A stretch of 64,000 nucleotides of DNA, taken from positions 4,949-68,948 of the forward strand of contig NZ_CP108445.1 in NCBI RefSeq assembly GCF_041435355.1, read 5' to 3'. This document shows positions 50,410 through 58,518 of this stretch, piece after piece (the first letter of the stretch is position 1; every line of letters starts with the position of its first letter). This stretch comes from Streptomyces sp. NBC_01276 (GTDB taxonomy: Bacteria; Actinomycetota; Actinomycetes; Streptomycetales; Streptomycetaceae). The notes beneath the pieces were generated by a model. That model was not told where the DNA came from. It saw only the letters and a list, made by a program, of their open reading frames with translations, and did no database searches. Position numbers and translations under genes: made by a program.

Positions 50410-51544
50410 GGAGCCGGTGGCGCTGGCGGGCACCGTACGGGCGCGAACGGCGGAGCAGACCTGGGCGGCGGTTGCCGACCACCTGCCGGGATTCGGCATC
50501 ACCCGGGTCGCGGACCTGACAGGCCTGGATGTGATCGGGCTGCCGGTGTGGACGGCGATCCGCCCCGCCTCGAAGACCCTGAGCACCTCGCAGGGCAAGG
50601 GCGCCACACCCCTGCTGGCGAAGCTGTCCGCAGTGATGGAAGCGATCGAACTGTGGCACGCCGAGCAACCGCTGCCCGCCGCTGCGGTGGGCCCGGCCGT
50701 CGAGGTCGCCCCCCACTGCCCGGTGGCCGCGCTACCACTGACCGCCCCCCATCCCGCTGACGCTCTGGCCCGGGTGGTGTGCGAGTGGACGGCCGGCACC
50801 ACGCTGCTGAGCGGAACGACGACGCTGCTGCCGACCGACCTGGTCCGGCGCCGCGGCCAGCGCCCCGCGTGGACCCCGGACGTGTGGCGCGCGACCAGTA
50901 CCGGACTCGCGTGCGGCAACACCCGCGACGAGGCGCTGCTTCACGCCTTGTTCGAGGTGGCCGAGCGTGACGTGCTCTACCGGGACGGGCAGCAGCACGG
51001 ACGGCTGCGCACGCTGATCGACCCGGGCACGGTCGACGACCCGCACGGCCAGGAGGTGATCGGCCGTCTCCGTGCCGCAGGCATGGCCCTGGAGGTGTCG
51101 CTGGTCGACGGCCCGTACGGGCTGCCGGTGTGCCTGGCCTACCTGTGGTCGGAGGACTACCCGGTGCTCTTCGCCGGCGGCGGATGCCACAGCGTCCCCG
51201 GGATCGCGCTGACGCGGGCGGTGACCGAGGCCGCGCAGTCCAGGCTCGCCGCCATCGCAGGAACCCGGGACGACCTCCCCACCGCCCCGCCCGCCTTCGA
51301 CACCCCCTCTGTCCCGCAACCAGAGCCTGGCCGGCCTGAGGCGTGGCCGGAGGTTGCGGCCCGCTACAGGCCGCCTGGCGGCGGCTTCGCCGACCAGGTC
51401 CGCGCCGTGGCCCGGCGCTTCGAGTCCGTCACCGGACACCAGCCCGTTGCCCTGGACCTGTCCGGCCCACACTGCCCGGTCCATGCCGTGCAGGTCCTGT
51501 GCCCCGGCACCCGCTCCCGGATCAGAAGGTCGATGCCCCGATGA
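50396..51544 (+). CDS. YcaO ATP-dependent backbone-modifying enzyme
   Basis: 382 aa from the ATG at 50396. ATP-binding motifs are present: STSQGKGATPLLAKLSAVME then AIELWHAE (residues about 62-90), TGLACGNTRDEALLHALFEV then AERD, and the GGGCHSVPGIALTRAVTEAA then QSRLAAIAG segment. There is no E1-like or ocin-ThiF partner and no C-terminal PxPxP. This argues against azoline formation and, together with TfuA, for thioamidation. The substrate is presumably the 48942 peptide. Confidence 0.92.
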   Translation: MPGVEEPVALAGTVRARTAEQTWAAVADHLPGFGITRVADLTGLDVIGLPVWTAIRPASKTLSTSQGKGATPLLAKLSAVMEAIELWHAEQPLPAAAVGPAVEVAPHCPVAALPLTAPHPADALARVVCEWTAGTTLLSGTTTLLPTDLVRRRGQRPAWTPDVWRATSTGLACGNTRDEALLHALFEVAERDVLYRDGQQHGRLRTLIDPGTVDDPHGQEVIGRLRAAGMALEVSLVDGPYGLPVCLAYLWSEDYPVLFAGGGCHSVPGIALTRAVTEAAQSRLAAIAGTRDDLPTAPPAFDTPSVPQPEPGRPEAWPEVAARYRPPGGGFADQVRAVARRFESVTGHQPVALDLSGPHCPVHAVQVLCPGTRSRIRRSMPR

Positions 51545-52401
51545 ACACCCATAGCCCCGCGAGGTCGGCCGAGTACGACGCCTTCCACGCCGCCCGAGCC
51601 CGCACCGACGTCGTGGCACGCCTGTACGCCGAGGCGATGGGCGAGGACTACCCCGCCGAGGTCGCCGCATCCAGCTCCTGCGACTGGCCCCTGCTCGGCC
51701 TCCTGGCCGCCCGGCTGCGGATGCGTCCCGGTCAGCTGCTCGTGGACGCCGGATGCGGTACCGGCGGCATCGGCCTGTGGCTGGCCCGCGCCCTCACCGT
51801 CCGCCTGCACGGCTTCGACCTCTCGCCCGTCGCCGCCGCCCAGGCCGCCGCCCGCCGCACCCACTTCCTCGGCCCGCACGCCGGCCGCGCCCACTTCCGC
51901 GTCGCAGAGCTGGAGGACACCGGCCTGCCGGACGGCTGCGCTCACGGCATCTTCTGCGTGGACGCCCTTGGTCGCGCCGCCGACCGCGGGGCGGCGCTGC
52001 GCGAGCTGGGCCGGCTCCTGGCCCCGGGCGGCGCTCTGGTGGTCACCCGTGCACTGCGGCGCGGCGCCGACCCTGGGTGGCAGCACGAGCTCGCTGCCGC
52101 CGGACTGACACAGGAGCACGTAGACGAGCGACCCCGTGAACCCGCAATGTGGGAACGGCTCTACCGCCTGTGGATCGCCCACGCCGATCAGCTGCGCCGC
52201 GAACTGGGCGAGACGGCCGCCGAGAACATGCTCCGCGAGGCACACCAGAAGCTCCCCACCCTGCCCGGCCGACGGGCCGTCCTGCTGACCCTGCGCCGCC
52301 CTGCAGAGGCCCCGGCCGGGCCCGGGGCGGCCGATAGGATGGGCGAGGGCGGCCGCCAGGGCGGCGACAGGCCCGTGCCCGACGAGAGGACCCCGCAGTG
52401 A
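51541..52401 (+). CDS. SAM-dependent methyltransferase
   Basis: 286 aa, ATGA overlap with ycaO. Class I fold: motif I LLVDAGCGTGGIGLWLARAL, acidic end of strand 2 HGFDLSPVAAAQAAARR, LGRLLAPGGALVVTRALRRG before the last strands. An N-terminal helical lid (FHAARARTDVVARLYAEAMG EDYP) resembles small-molecule or peptide methyltransferases. The C-terminal 30 residues are disordered. It probably tailors the peptide product; the site is unknown. Confidence 0.88.
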   Translation: MNTHSPARSAEYDAFHAARARTDVVARLYAEAMGEDYPAEVAASSSCDWPLLGLLAARLRMRPGQLLVDAGCGTGGIGLWLARALTVRLHGFDLSPVAAAQAAARRTHFLGPHAGRAHFRVAELEDTGLPDGCAHGIFCVDALGRAADRGAALRELGRLLAPGGALVVTRALRRGADPGWQHELAAAGLTQEHVDERPREPAMWERLYRLWIAHADQLRRELGETAAENMLREAHQKLPTLPGRRAVLLTLRRPAEAPAGPGAADRMGEGGRQGGDRPVPDERTPQ

Positions 52402-53411
52402 ACCAGGACCGTCCCGCCCGCGCGGCGGTGTTCTCGGCCGGTTCCTGGGGCACCGCCGTCGGCAAGATCATGGCCGACACAGGCACCCACGTCGTCATGC
52501 ACGCCCGGCGAGCCGAGATCGCCGACGCGATCAACACGACACACCACAACCCCGGGTACTTCCCCGACATCGAGCTCCCGCACACGGTGAGCGCCACCAC
52601 CGATCCGGCCACCGCGCTGGACGGCGCCGACTTCCTCGTCCTGTCCATCCCCGCCCAGTCCCTGCGCACCAGCCTGGCAGCCTGGGCCCCGCACATCGGT
52701 CCGGACACAGTGATCGTGTCGCTGATGAAGGGCATCGAGACCGGCAGCGGCCTGCGGGCCAGCCAGGTAATCACCGAAGTGACCGGCATCCCCACCGAGC
52801 GGATCGCGGTGCTGTCCGGCCCGAACCTGGCCCGCGAGATCATGGACGGCCAGCCCGCAGCCGCCACCATCGCCTGCCCCGACGAAGCCGCCGCCCACCG
52901 CGTCCAGCGGGCCTGCCACACCCCGTACTTCCGCCCCTACACCTCCGCCGACGTCATCGGCTGCGAACTGGGCGGCGCCGTGAAGAACGTCATCGCCCTC
53001 GCGGTCGGCATCGCCTCCGGCATGGGGCTGGGCCACAACGCGCAGGCCATGCTCATCACCCGCGGCCTCGCGGAAACCACCCGCCTGGCCACAGCCATGG
53101 GCGCCCACCCCTCCACCCTCGCCGGACTCGCCGGACTCGGCGACCTCGTGGCCACCTGCTCCTCCCCGCTCTCCCGCAACCGCACCTTCGGCCACCACCT
53201 CGGCCAGGGCATGACGATGGCCGAGGCCACCGCCGCCACCCGCCAGACCACCGAGGGCGTCAAGAGCGCCCAGGCGATCCTCGCCCTGGCCGACACCCAC
53301 AACATCGAGATGCCGATCACGAACGTCATCTCCGCCCTTCTGCACGAGAAGGTCACCCTCGACCAGGCCGCGGGCGCGCTGATGCAGCGGCCCCCCAAGC
53401 CCGAGCAGTGA
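52398..53411 (+). CDS. gpsA: Glycerol-3-phosphate dehydrogenase-like protein
   Basis: 337 aa, GTG overlapping the methyltransferase stop. GpsA features: dinucleotide motif AVFSAGSWGTAVGKIMADTG (first Gly of GxGxxG is Ser), LVLSIPAQSLRTSLAAWAPH, MKGIETGSGLRASQVI, catalytic Lys in GCELGGAVKNVIALAVGIAS, and LAGLGDLVATCSSPLSRNRT. Full length. It normally reduces dihydroxyacetone phosphate to glycerol 3-phosphate for lipid synthesis. Within this operon it may be a repurposed dehydrogenase or provide a glycerol phosphate donor; both are speculation. Confidence 0.9.
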   Translation: MNQDRPARAAVFSAGSWGTAVGKIMADTGTHVVMHARRAEIADAINTTHHNPGYFPDIELPHTVSATTDPATALDGADFLVLSIPAQSLRTSLAAWAPHIGPDTVIVSLMKGIETGSGLRASQVITEVTGIPTERIAVLSGPNLAREIMDGQPAAATIACPDEAAAHRVQRACHTPYFRPYTSADVIGCELGGAVKNVIALAVGIASGMGLGHNAQAMLITRGLAETTRLATAMGAHPSTLAGLAGLGDLVATCSSPLSRNRTFGHHLGQGMTMAEATAATRQTTEGVKSAQAILALADTHNIEMPITNVISALLHEKVTLDQAAGALMQRPPKPEQ

Positions 53412-53484
53412 TCCCCGCGGCACCCCGCACCCCGGGGCCCGCCGCTCCTCACCCTCACCCTCCCGACCCGGAGGTCCCTCACCC

Positions 53485-53841
53485 ATGCGCGAATCCGTGC
53501 TGCCCGCCGTCCAAACCGCCGCCACCCTCGCCCTCGTAGCCTGGATGATCACCGGCTTCACCCCCGCGCCCGGCCGCTGGCTGCGCTGGAAGATGTTCTG
53601 CCGGGCCACCTTCACAATCGTCGAGCTCACCGGCATCACCAAGAACGGCGCCACCGAGACGGTCAACGTCTACGACCACCTCTCACCCGGCTCCTTCATC
53701 CTGGGACCGCCCCAGCTCCAGGCGATCCTCGACCACCTCACCGCAAGCGGCCGCTACGAACGCATCGACGGCACCGGACGCGTCCTGTCCGCCCGCGGCG
53801 AGCAGCCCGTGAAGGTGGTGGCCGGCCGTGTGGTTCTTTGA
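53485..53841 (+). CDS. Small membrane-anchored protein paired with HTTM gene
   Basis: 118 aa. One N-terminal helix (LPAVQTAATLALVAWMITGF) and a soluble part (RATFTIVELTGITKNGATET, VNVYDHLSPGSFILGPPQLQ, AILDHLTASGRYERIDGTGR). The stop lies inside the next gene (14-base overlap), so the two are translationally coupled and probably form a complex. Family not recognised. Confidence 0.75.
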   Translation: MRESVLPAVQTAATLALVAWMITGFTPAPGRWLRWKMFCRATFTIVELTGITKNGATETVNVYDHLSPGSFILGPPQLQAILDHLTASGRYERIDGTGRVLSARGEQPVKVVAGRVVL

Positions 53842-54682
53842 CGCGCTCCTCTCCGGCTTCACCCGCCCCACCGACCCGGGCAGGCTCCAGCTGTTCCGGA
53901 TCACCTTCGCCACCGTGCTCACCGCCCGGTTCACGCTCGCCCTCGGCCAAGGCGGCTGGGACCGCCTCACCCCGGGATCACTCAGCCTCCACCTCACCGA
54001 ACAGCGCTTCGGACCCCGACGGGCCCAGCTCCTCGCGAGCGTGTACCGCCCCACCCTGATCCTCCGCACGATCGCCGCCCTCACCCTGGCCGCCGGATTC
54101 GCCCCCCGCCTCGCACTGCTGGCCGCCCTGGCCGGCGCCGCCATGGAACTGGTCTACCTCCGCAGCCCCAACGCCGTCCGCTACACCCTGCTGACCGGCG
54201 CATGCCTCGCCGTCGGCGGCAACCTCGGCCACGGCCTGACCATCGAGCACACCCCGAGCACCGCGAACACGTGGGCCCTGTGCCTACTCGTGCTGATCAC
54301 CACGGACATCTACTGGAACTCCGCCTGGCAGAAACTCCGCAGCCCCCAGTTCCGCACCGGCCTCTACCTCGCCCAATGGATTCACACCTACACCAAGGTC
54401 CGCGAACGCCTCCCGCACGCCCGAGGGCAGTACGCGGTCCCGGCATTCGTCCGCCGACACCTGGGCAACCTCACCGACCGAGACATCCGCATCTGGCGCC
54501 TGGCAGCCGCGACCGTCATCGCGGCCGAACTTGTGCTGCCGGTCGCGCTGTCCATCCCGCAGACGATGCCGTATGCCGTCGCCGCCGGCATCGCGATGCA
54601 TGCGGCGTTCACCTGTCTCAAGCCCCGCCAGCTCATCACCTTCTCCGGCCTGACCCTCGGCACGTACGTCGCCTTCGGCTGA
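53828..54682 (+). CDS. HTTM-domain (vitamin-K-carboxylase-like) membrane protein
   Basis: 284 aa, GTG at 53828. The FRITFATVLTARFTLALGQG start, then helices LILRTIAALTLAAGFAPRLA, LLALLAALAGAAMELVYL, TWALCLLVLITTDIYWNSAW and WRLAAATVIAAELVLPVALS, give the horizontally transferred transmembrane (HTTM) domain layout. The conserved WQKLRSPQFRTGLYLAQWIH follows the fourth helix. The soluble C-terminal domain of true gamma-glutamyl carboxylases is absent. Last gene of the operon. A membrane-bound oxidative or carboxylating tailoring step is an inference. Confidence 0.82.
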   Translation: MWFFDALLSGFTRPTDPGRLQLFRITFATVLTARFTLALGQGGWDRLTPGSLSLHLTEQRFGPRRAQLLASVYRPTLILRTIAALTLAAGFAPRLALLAALAGAAMELVYLRSPNAVRYTLLTGACLAVGGNLGHGLTIEHTPSTANTWALCLLVLITTDIYWNSAWQKLRSPQFRTGLYLAQWIHTYTKVRERLPHARGQYAVPAFVRRHLGNLTDRDIRIWRLAAATVIAAELVLPVALSIPQTMPYAVAAGIAMHAAFTCLKPRQLITFSGLTLGTYVAFG

Positions 54683-55775
54683 CTTCAACTGCGCGATCTG
54701 GGACGTACGCGAGGCCCGCTTCGCGGACGGGCTCGCCGCGTGCCGCCGCTACCGCGACCACCACGGCGACCTCGCCGTCCCCGTCAATCACGTCGATGCC
54801 GAGGGATACAACCTCGGTGACTTCATCGCCTACCAGCGGGGCTTGGCCGCGGGCAGCGTTCGCGACCCCTCCGGCCGACCCCGCACCCTGGATCCCGAGC
54901 GCCGTACCGCCCTGGACGAACTGGGCATGGTCTGGGCCGCCGCCACCCCGAAGCGTCCTCCCACGCAGGAGGAAATCGCCGCCCTGCGAGCCTTCCCCCA
55001 CCAGCGCGGCAAACCGTTCGCCGAAGCCCTCCTCGCCCTAGTCGAAGCGGGCGTCGAACAGAAGGCACTCGCCGAAGCCTTGGCCCTCAACACCAGCACC
55101 CTGAGCCAGCGGCTCAAGCGCGCCCGAACCAACGTCTACGCCGTCGACCCCTTCGCCCAGCACCTTGATGCCGCCCGCGCCTTCCACGAACGCCACGGAC
55201 ACCTGAGGCCACTGGAGACCTCCGACGACCCCGAAGTCCGCAGCCTCGCCGGTTGGCTGACCGGACAACGCGGCGCCCGCCGCAACGGGCAGCTAAGCGA
55301 CAAGCAGATCGCAGCCCTGGACGAACTCGGGATGGACTGGGAGCCCCTGGGATCCCGCTGGCAGCAAGCCCTCCAGGCTGCCCGCAGCTACCAGCAGGAG
55401 CACGGACACCTCCGCCCCCCGACCGGCACGACCGTCAGCGGAGTCGACCTGCCTGTATGGCTCCGCCGCCAGCGCACCGCCCACCAACGCGGCACCCTCC
55501 CGCCAGACCGTGTCGCCGCGCTCAATGAACTCGGCATTGACTGGACTCCCGGCCGCGGCGTCGCCGACGTACGGATCGATCAGGCCTGGCAGGCCCGCCT
55601 CGACGACGCCCGCCAGTACCAGGCCGCACACGGCCACCTTCGCCCGCCCGCCGGCACGAACGTCAACGGCAAACGCCTCGACGCCTGGCTCAACGTCCAA
55701 CGCGCCCGCAACCGCGAAGGCCGCCTTACCCCCCAGCAGATCGCCGCCCTTGACGAGCTGGGTATCCACTGGTGA
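54681..55775 (+). pseudogene. 5'-truncated helicase-associated-domain gene
   Basis: The protein-like frame starts directly at the HTTM stop codon (FNCAIWDVREARFADGLAAC onward) but contains no ATG or GTG before residue 55; the first usable start is a TTG at 54843. It contains repeated helicase-associated modules of about 70 residues, each ending in IAALDELGMDWxP-type sequence (ALDELGMVW, ALDELGMDW, ALNELGIDW, ALDELGIHW). In Streptomyces telomere-linked helicases such modules form the C-terminus, so the helicase domains have been lost here. Confidence 0.75.
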
Positions 55776-55813
55776 GGAACGGCGCGGGGTGCGCGGTAGG
55801 AGTCGGCCACGGC

Positions 55814-56158
55814 TCATTCCAGCACTCCGAGGGCGGTGTCGGGCCGGCAGTGCGGGCACGCGGAGACACCCTCGGCCAGCGCCCGCCGCGCCTGGTCGGC
55901 GGTGGCGGGCTTGCAGCGGGTGCGGGTGTCCCAACACTGGCCGGTGTGGACGCGGGCGGGCAGCCGGCCGGTGCCGATGCCGTGCTCGATGAGCCAATCG
56001 GGCGGGGGAGGGGCGGACCGGCGTTCGCCCTGGGCGGCGACGAGCTGCTCTTCGGTGGCTATCCAGTCGCGGGTGCGCTTAAGGTCTTGCAACTGCACGC
56101 GTTCCAGGAAGCGCAGGAGGTCCAGGCGCGGGGTGCTGGCCGGTGGTGGTGCGGACAT
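55814..56158 (-). CDS. DUF6233-like protein
   Basis: 114 aa from the ATG at 56158. LDLLRFLERVQLQDLKRTRD then WIATEEQLVAAQGER is the conserved helical opening. PPPPDWLIEHGIGTGRLPAR, VHTGQCWDT and ALAEGVSACPHCRPDTALGV match the DUF6233 family, which is widespread in Streptomyces and of unknown function. The Cys/His residues may bind a metal. Confidence 0.85.
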   Translation of the reverse strand: MSAPPPASTPRLDLLRFLERVQLQDLKRTRDWIATEEQLVAAQGERRSAPPPPDWLIEHGIGTGRLPARVHTGQCWDTRTRCKPATADQARRALAEGVSACPHCRPDTALGVLE

Positions 56159-56162
56159 GGTG

Positions 56163-56330
56163 CTACTTCCCGTATTGCGCCGCCCGTGCTTCCCTGCACG
56201 CCGCGCACAGGGGCGACGCGCTGACCCCGTATCTGCATGTCTGGGCGTGGCAGCGCGCACACGGTCCGGTCTGGCTGGGTGCCCAGGTGACGGGCTGGGG
56301 TCTGGCAGGTGCGGGGGCGGGGGTGGTCAC
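56163..56330 (-). CDS. Small zinc-binding protein upstream of the DUF6233 gene
   Basis: 55 aa; GTG at 56330 with AAGGAG upstream, missed by length cut-offs. Pro/Ala-rich start, then PCARCHAQTCRYGVSASPLC and AACREARAAQYGK. Two CxxC pairs plus extra Cys/His suggest a zinc ribbon. It lies four bases upstream of the DUF6233 start, so the two form an operon. Confidence 0.7.
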   Translation of the reverse strand: MTTPAPAPARPQPVTWAPSQTGPCARCHAQTCRYGVSASPLCAACREARAAQYGK

Positions 56331-56624
56331 AGAAGGCTCCTTCTGGGGGTCCGGAGGCTGTCACTCCCATTAGATCTCATGTTCGATTTTCTGGCCTAGT
56401 GGACCGGCCCTGCCACGCCGTTGTGATGTGACTGAGCGTCGTAGTTGGCCAGTGAGCGTGATAGTTGGCCATTCTGAGCACTGGCGTTCGTGCAGGTCAG
56501 GGGCGCCGCACAGCTATGCCCGCACCATGGAGGAGGCAGCTTCGACCCTGCCCCCAGTGCGCCGAAACAGGCATCTCCGCAGGTCAGACAGCGTGGCCAA
56601 CCGCGATGCGGTAGGGAACTGCTT

Positions 56625-56963
56625 TCACAGGCAGCCGCATCCTGTGCCATAGAACAACAGGAACACGCCTGTCGCAGCGGTCAGGGTGAAGCCGGCCGCG
56701 GTCACGGCAGCGAGGCCCCGACGGCTGCGACCCTTGGTGGGGTCGCGGAAGGTCCTCCAGGCGCCGTGGGCGAGGAAGAGGCTGAGCAGTCCGGCGCCAG
56801 TCACAGTCAAGCGCGGGCTGAAGGACCAGCTCAGGTAGGCGATCAGAGCCAGGCAAGCGAGCAGGGCGCAGGCGAGCAGGGTGAGGATCACCTCGGCGAC
56901 GGCTTCCCCAACCATCTCCATCAGGAACTCGCTGACACCCTTCGCTGCCCGTCGGACTCCCAC
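56625..56963 (-). CDS. Small membrane protein carried by the element
   Basis: 112 aa from a GTG. Three helices (VAEVILTLLACALLACLALI, LTVTGAGLLSLFLAHGAWR, LAAVTAAGFTLTAATGVFLL) with a basic loop (RDPTKGRSRRG) and a terminal GCGCL. No family recognised. A passenger of the 56427-58297 element. Confidence 0.6.
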   Translation of the reverse strand: MGVRRAAKGVSEFLMEMVGEAVAEVILTLLACALLACLALIAYLSWSFSPRLTVTGAGLLSLFLAHGAWRTFRDPTKGRSRRGLAAVTAAGFTLTAATGVFLLFYGTGCGCL

Positions 56964-57201
56964 GCCGTTCCCCCATCCTCACGCGCCACGTGGGCCGCCC
57001 GGGGCCCCGATATGGAGACCCATGCAGGGCCGGAACGGTTGCGGGGGCAGCGTGGGCCAGGCCGTAACGACGCGGTAGGTGGCGTGCATCACAGGTAGCG
57101 GATCAGCCCGGCACCCTCACCCTGCCGCGCAACGGGTCGAGTGATCATGCAGGGCGCGCATGGACCTGTTCGCACAGGTCAAGAGCACTTAGCCTGCCAG
57201 G

Positions 57202-57597
57202 ATGCGCTATCTGGTCGAGTCTTTCGCTCTCGGAGCCCTCAGTCGGGGGCGATCGGTCGAGCAGTTCCTTGGAGGAGCGGGGACAGCGGAGAGGCCGGAA
57301 GTCCGCTGGGTCGAGATCCGCCCGGTAGCTGAGGGCTTCGTCGTGATTCTCCATGAGGTCGAGGACATCGGCCGCGAGGACTTCTGCGACCTGCATGGGC
57401 TCCCCGAGGTCGAGCGTGAGGACGGCGAGCAGAACTTTGGTCACGAGATCGCTGTCGTAGACGAAGGTGCTGGGGCCCTGTACCTGGCCGAGCAAGAACT
57501 CGGCGCACACCCCGCCCGCTGGTGCAATCAAGGTGTAGCCGGTGGCGACTACCTGGACTACGTGCGAGCCGGACGCCCGGACGCTACCCCTCGCTGA
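57202..57597 (+). CDS. Hypothetical cargo protein
   Basis: 131 aa from the ATG at 57202, no clear ribosome site. MRYLVESFALGALSRGRSVE, then RWVEIRPVAEGFVVILHEVE, GREDFCDLHGLPEVEREDGE and AVVDEGAGALYLAEQELGAH. Acidic, globular and probably single-domain. The pattern suggests an immunity-like or stress protein, but nothing specific can be assigned. Confidence 0.65.
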   Translation: MRYLVESFALGALSRGRSVEQFLGGAGTAERPEVRWVEIRPVAEGFVVILHEVEDIGREDFCDLHGLPEVEREDGEQNFGHEIAVVDEGAGALYLAEQELGAHPARWCNQGVAGGDYLDYVRAGRPDATPR

Positions 57598-57625
57598 GTG
57601 ACAACGGCGCGCTCGTCGGCCGTTG

Positions 57626-58172
57626 TCAGTAATGGATCTCTTTGGCCTCGTACCCTTCGAGCCCTGCCGTGACGAGGGCGGGGACGAGGGCGTGCAGGTA
57701 CCAGGCGAGGTCGGTGAACTCCGGCGCCACCGGGATGCGCCGACGGTCCATGGCGGGCACGAAAGAGACATCTGTACGACCGGGCATGCGACAGCACCTC
57801 GACCACCCCGCCGGCGAAGTCCAAGACCAACAGCAGGCGGCGCTCCGCCAGGCTCTCAAAGCCGTGCTGCCGACCGGTCGAGACCAGGAACTCCAGCCCC
57901 GGCCTGTGCCTCTGGCCCGCTCGCCACGAAAACCGGCGTACCGGCACGGACAACGACGTTGGCGCGGACGCGAGGTCGCGTACGGGCACCATGACCTTGG
58001 CTCTGCCCGCCTTCCAGACCGTTGTCCACGTACGCTGCCAATCCAGGTCGCCGGTGAGCCGACCGACAGCCTGCTGCGGCACGGTGTACGGCAGGAAGAG
58101 TTCATCGAGGGCGCAGGTGTGCGACCACACCGGCCCGTCTTCGCACACAGCACGCTGTTTCGAGGACTCCAC
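57626..58172 (-). pseudogene. Broken TnsA-like endonuclease gene
   Basis: From the ATG at 58172 the frame gives VPVRRFSWRAGQRHRPGLEF, then STGRQHGFESLAERRLLLVL and DFAGGVVEVLSH. This resembles TnsA-like transposase endonuclease subunits up to the first catalytic Glu (ESLAER). A frameshift near 57790 then leads to an unrelated tail (VPAMDRRRIPVAPEFTDLAW, ending EGYEAKEIHY at 57626). The downstream catalytic Asp (PDxF) and Lys are missing. Part of the mobile element relic. Confidence 0.6.
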
Positions 58173-58388
58173 GAGGCCACCTCATCGCAGTCCCACTGCA
58201 CCGTCGGCGAGATCGCCGGAAATCGCCCCTTTAGCCCTGGTCCGCGCTACCCTGCCCGCCTCCGCGCTCAACTGGCCAACTAGAACGCTCAGTCACACCC
58301 GGTCACCCGTGTCCCGTGCCGCTGGATCTTGACCGTTTGCCATCGGACTTTAACGGACGCGAGTTTGTGTCATCGGAGTTTGATCACC

Positions 58389-58437
58389 GCAGGTCAGCGA
58401 CTCAGTGCACCGAAGGTGCGCTGAGTCGCTGACCTGC
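58389..58437 (-). terminator. Long perfect hairpin inside the mini-transposon
   Basis: A 23-bp stem (58389-58411 with 58415-58437, one mismatch) and a GAA loop, 82 bp downstream of the DUF4232 stop. A very strong terminator that would also insulate the cargo from the host DNA. Confidence 0.8.
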
Positions 58438-58518
58438 ACTTATGTGCAGTTTCTCGTAGACGTGTAGGTCAGAGCCTTGCGATCGTCATGCAGGCTGCTC
58501 GATTTGTGAGGACGGGGG

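Larger units (their letters stand above)
56427..58297. mobile_element. Tn7-like element relic (TGT...ACA, about 32-bp inverted repeats)
   Basis: Left end TGTGACTGAGCGTCGTAGTT (56427 onward) matches the reverse complement of 58265-58297 over about 32 bp. The left end carries a second copy of GAGCGT-TAGTTGGCCA 20 bp further in (56434 and 56454), like tandem transposase-binding sites. The element carries a membrane gene, a hypothetical gene and a broken tnsA-like gene, but no complete transposase. The flanking five bases differ (TGTGA and CCCGG), so no target duplication remains. Confidence 0.7.

Noticed and set aside
56422..58302. Target-site duplication for the larger element
   Set aside because: Outer flanks are TGTGA and CCCGG, which do not match.
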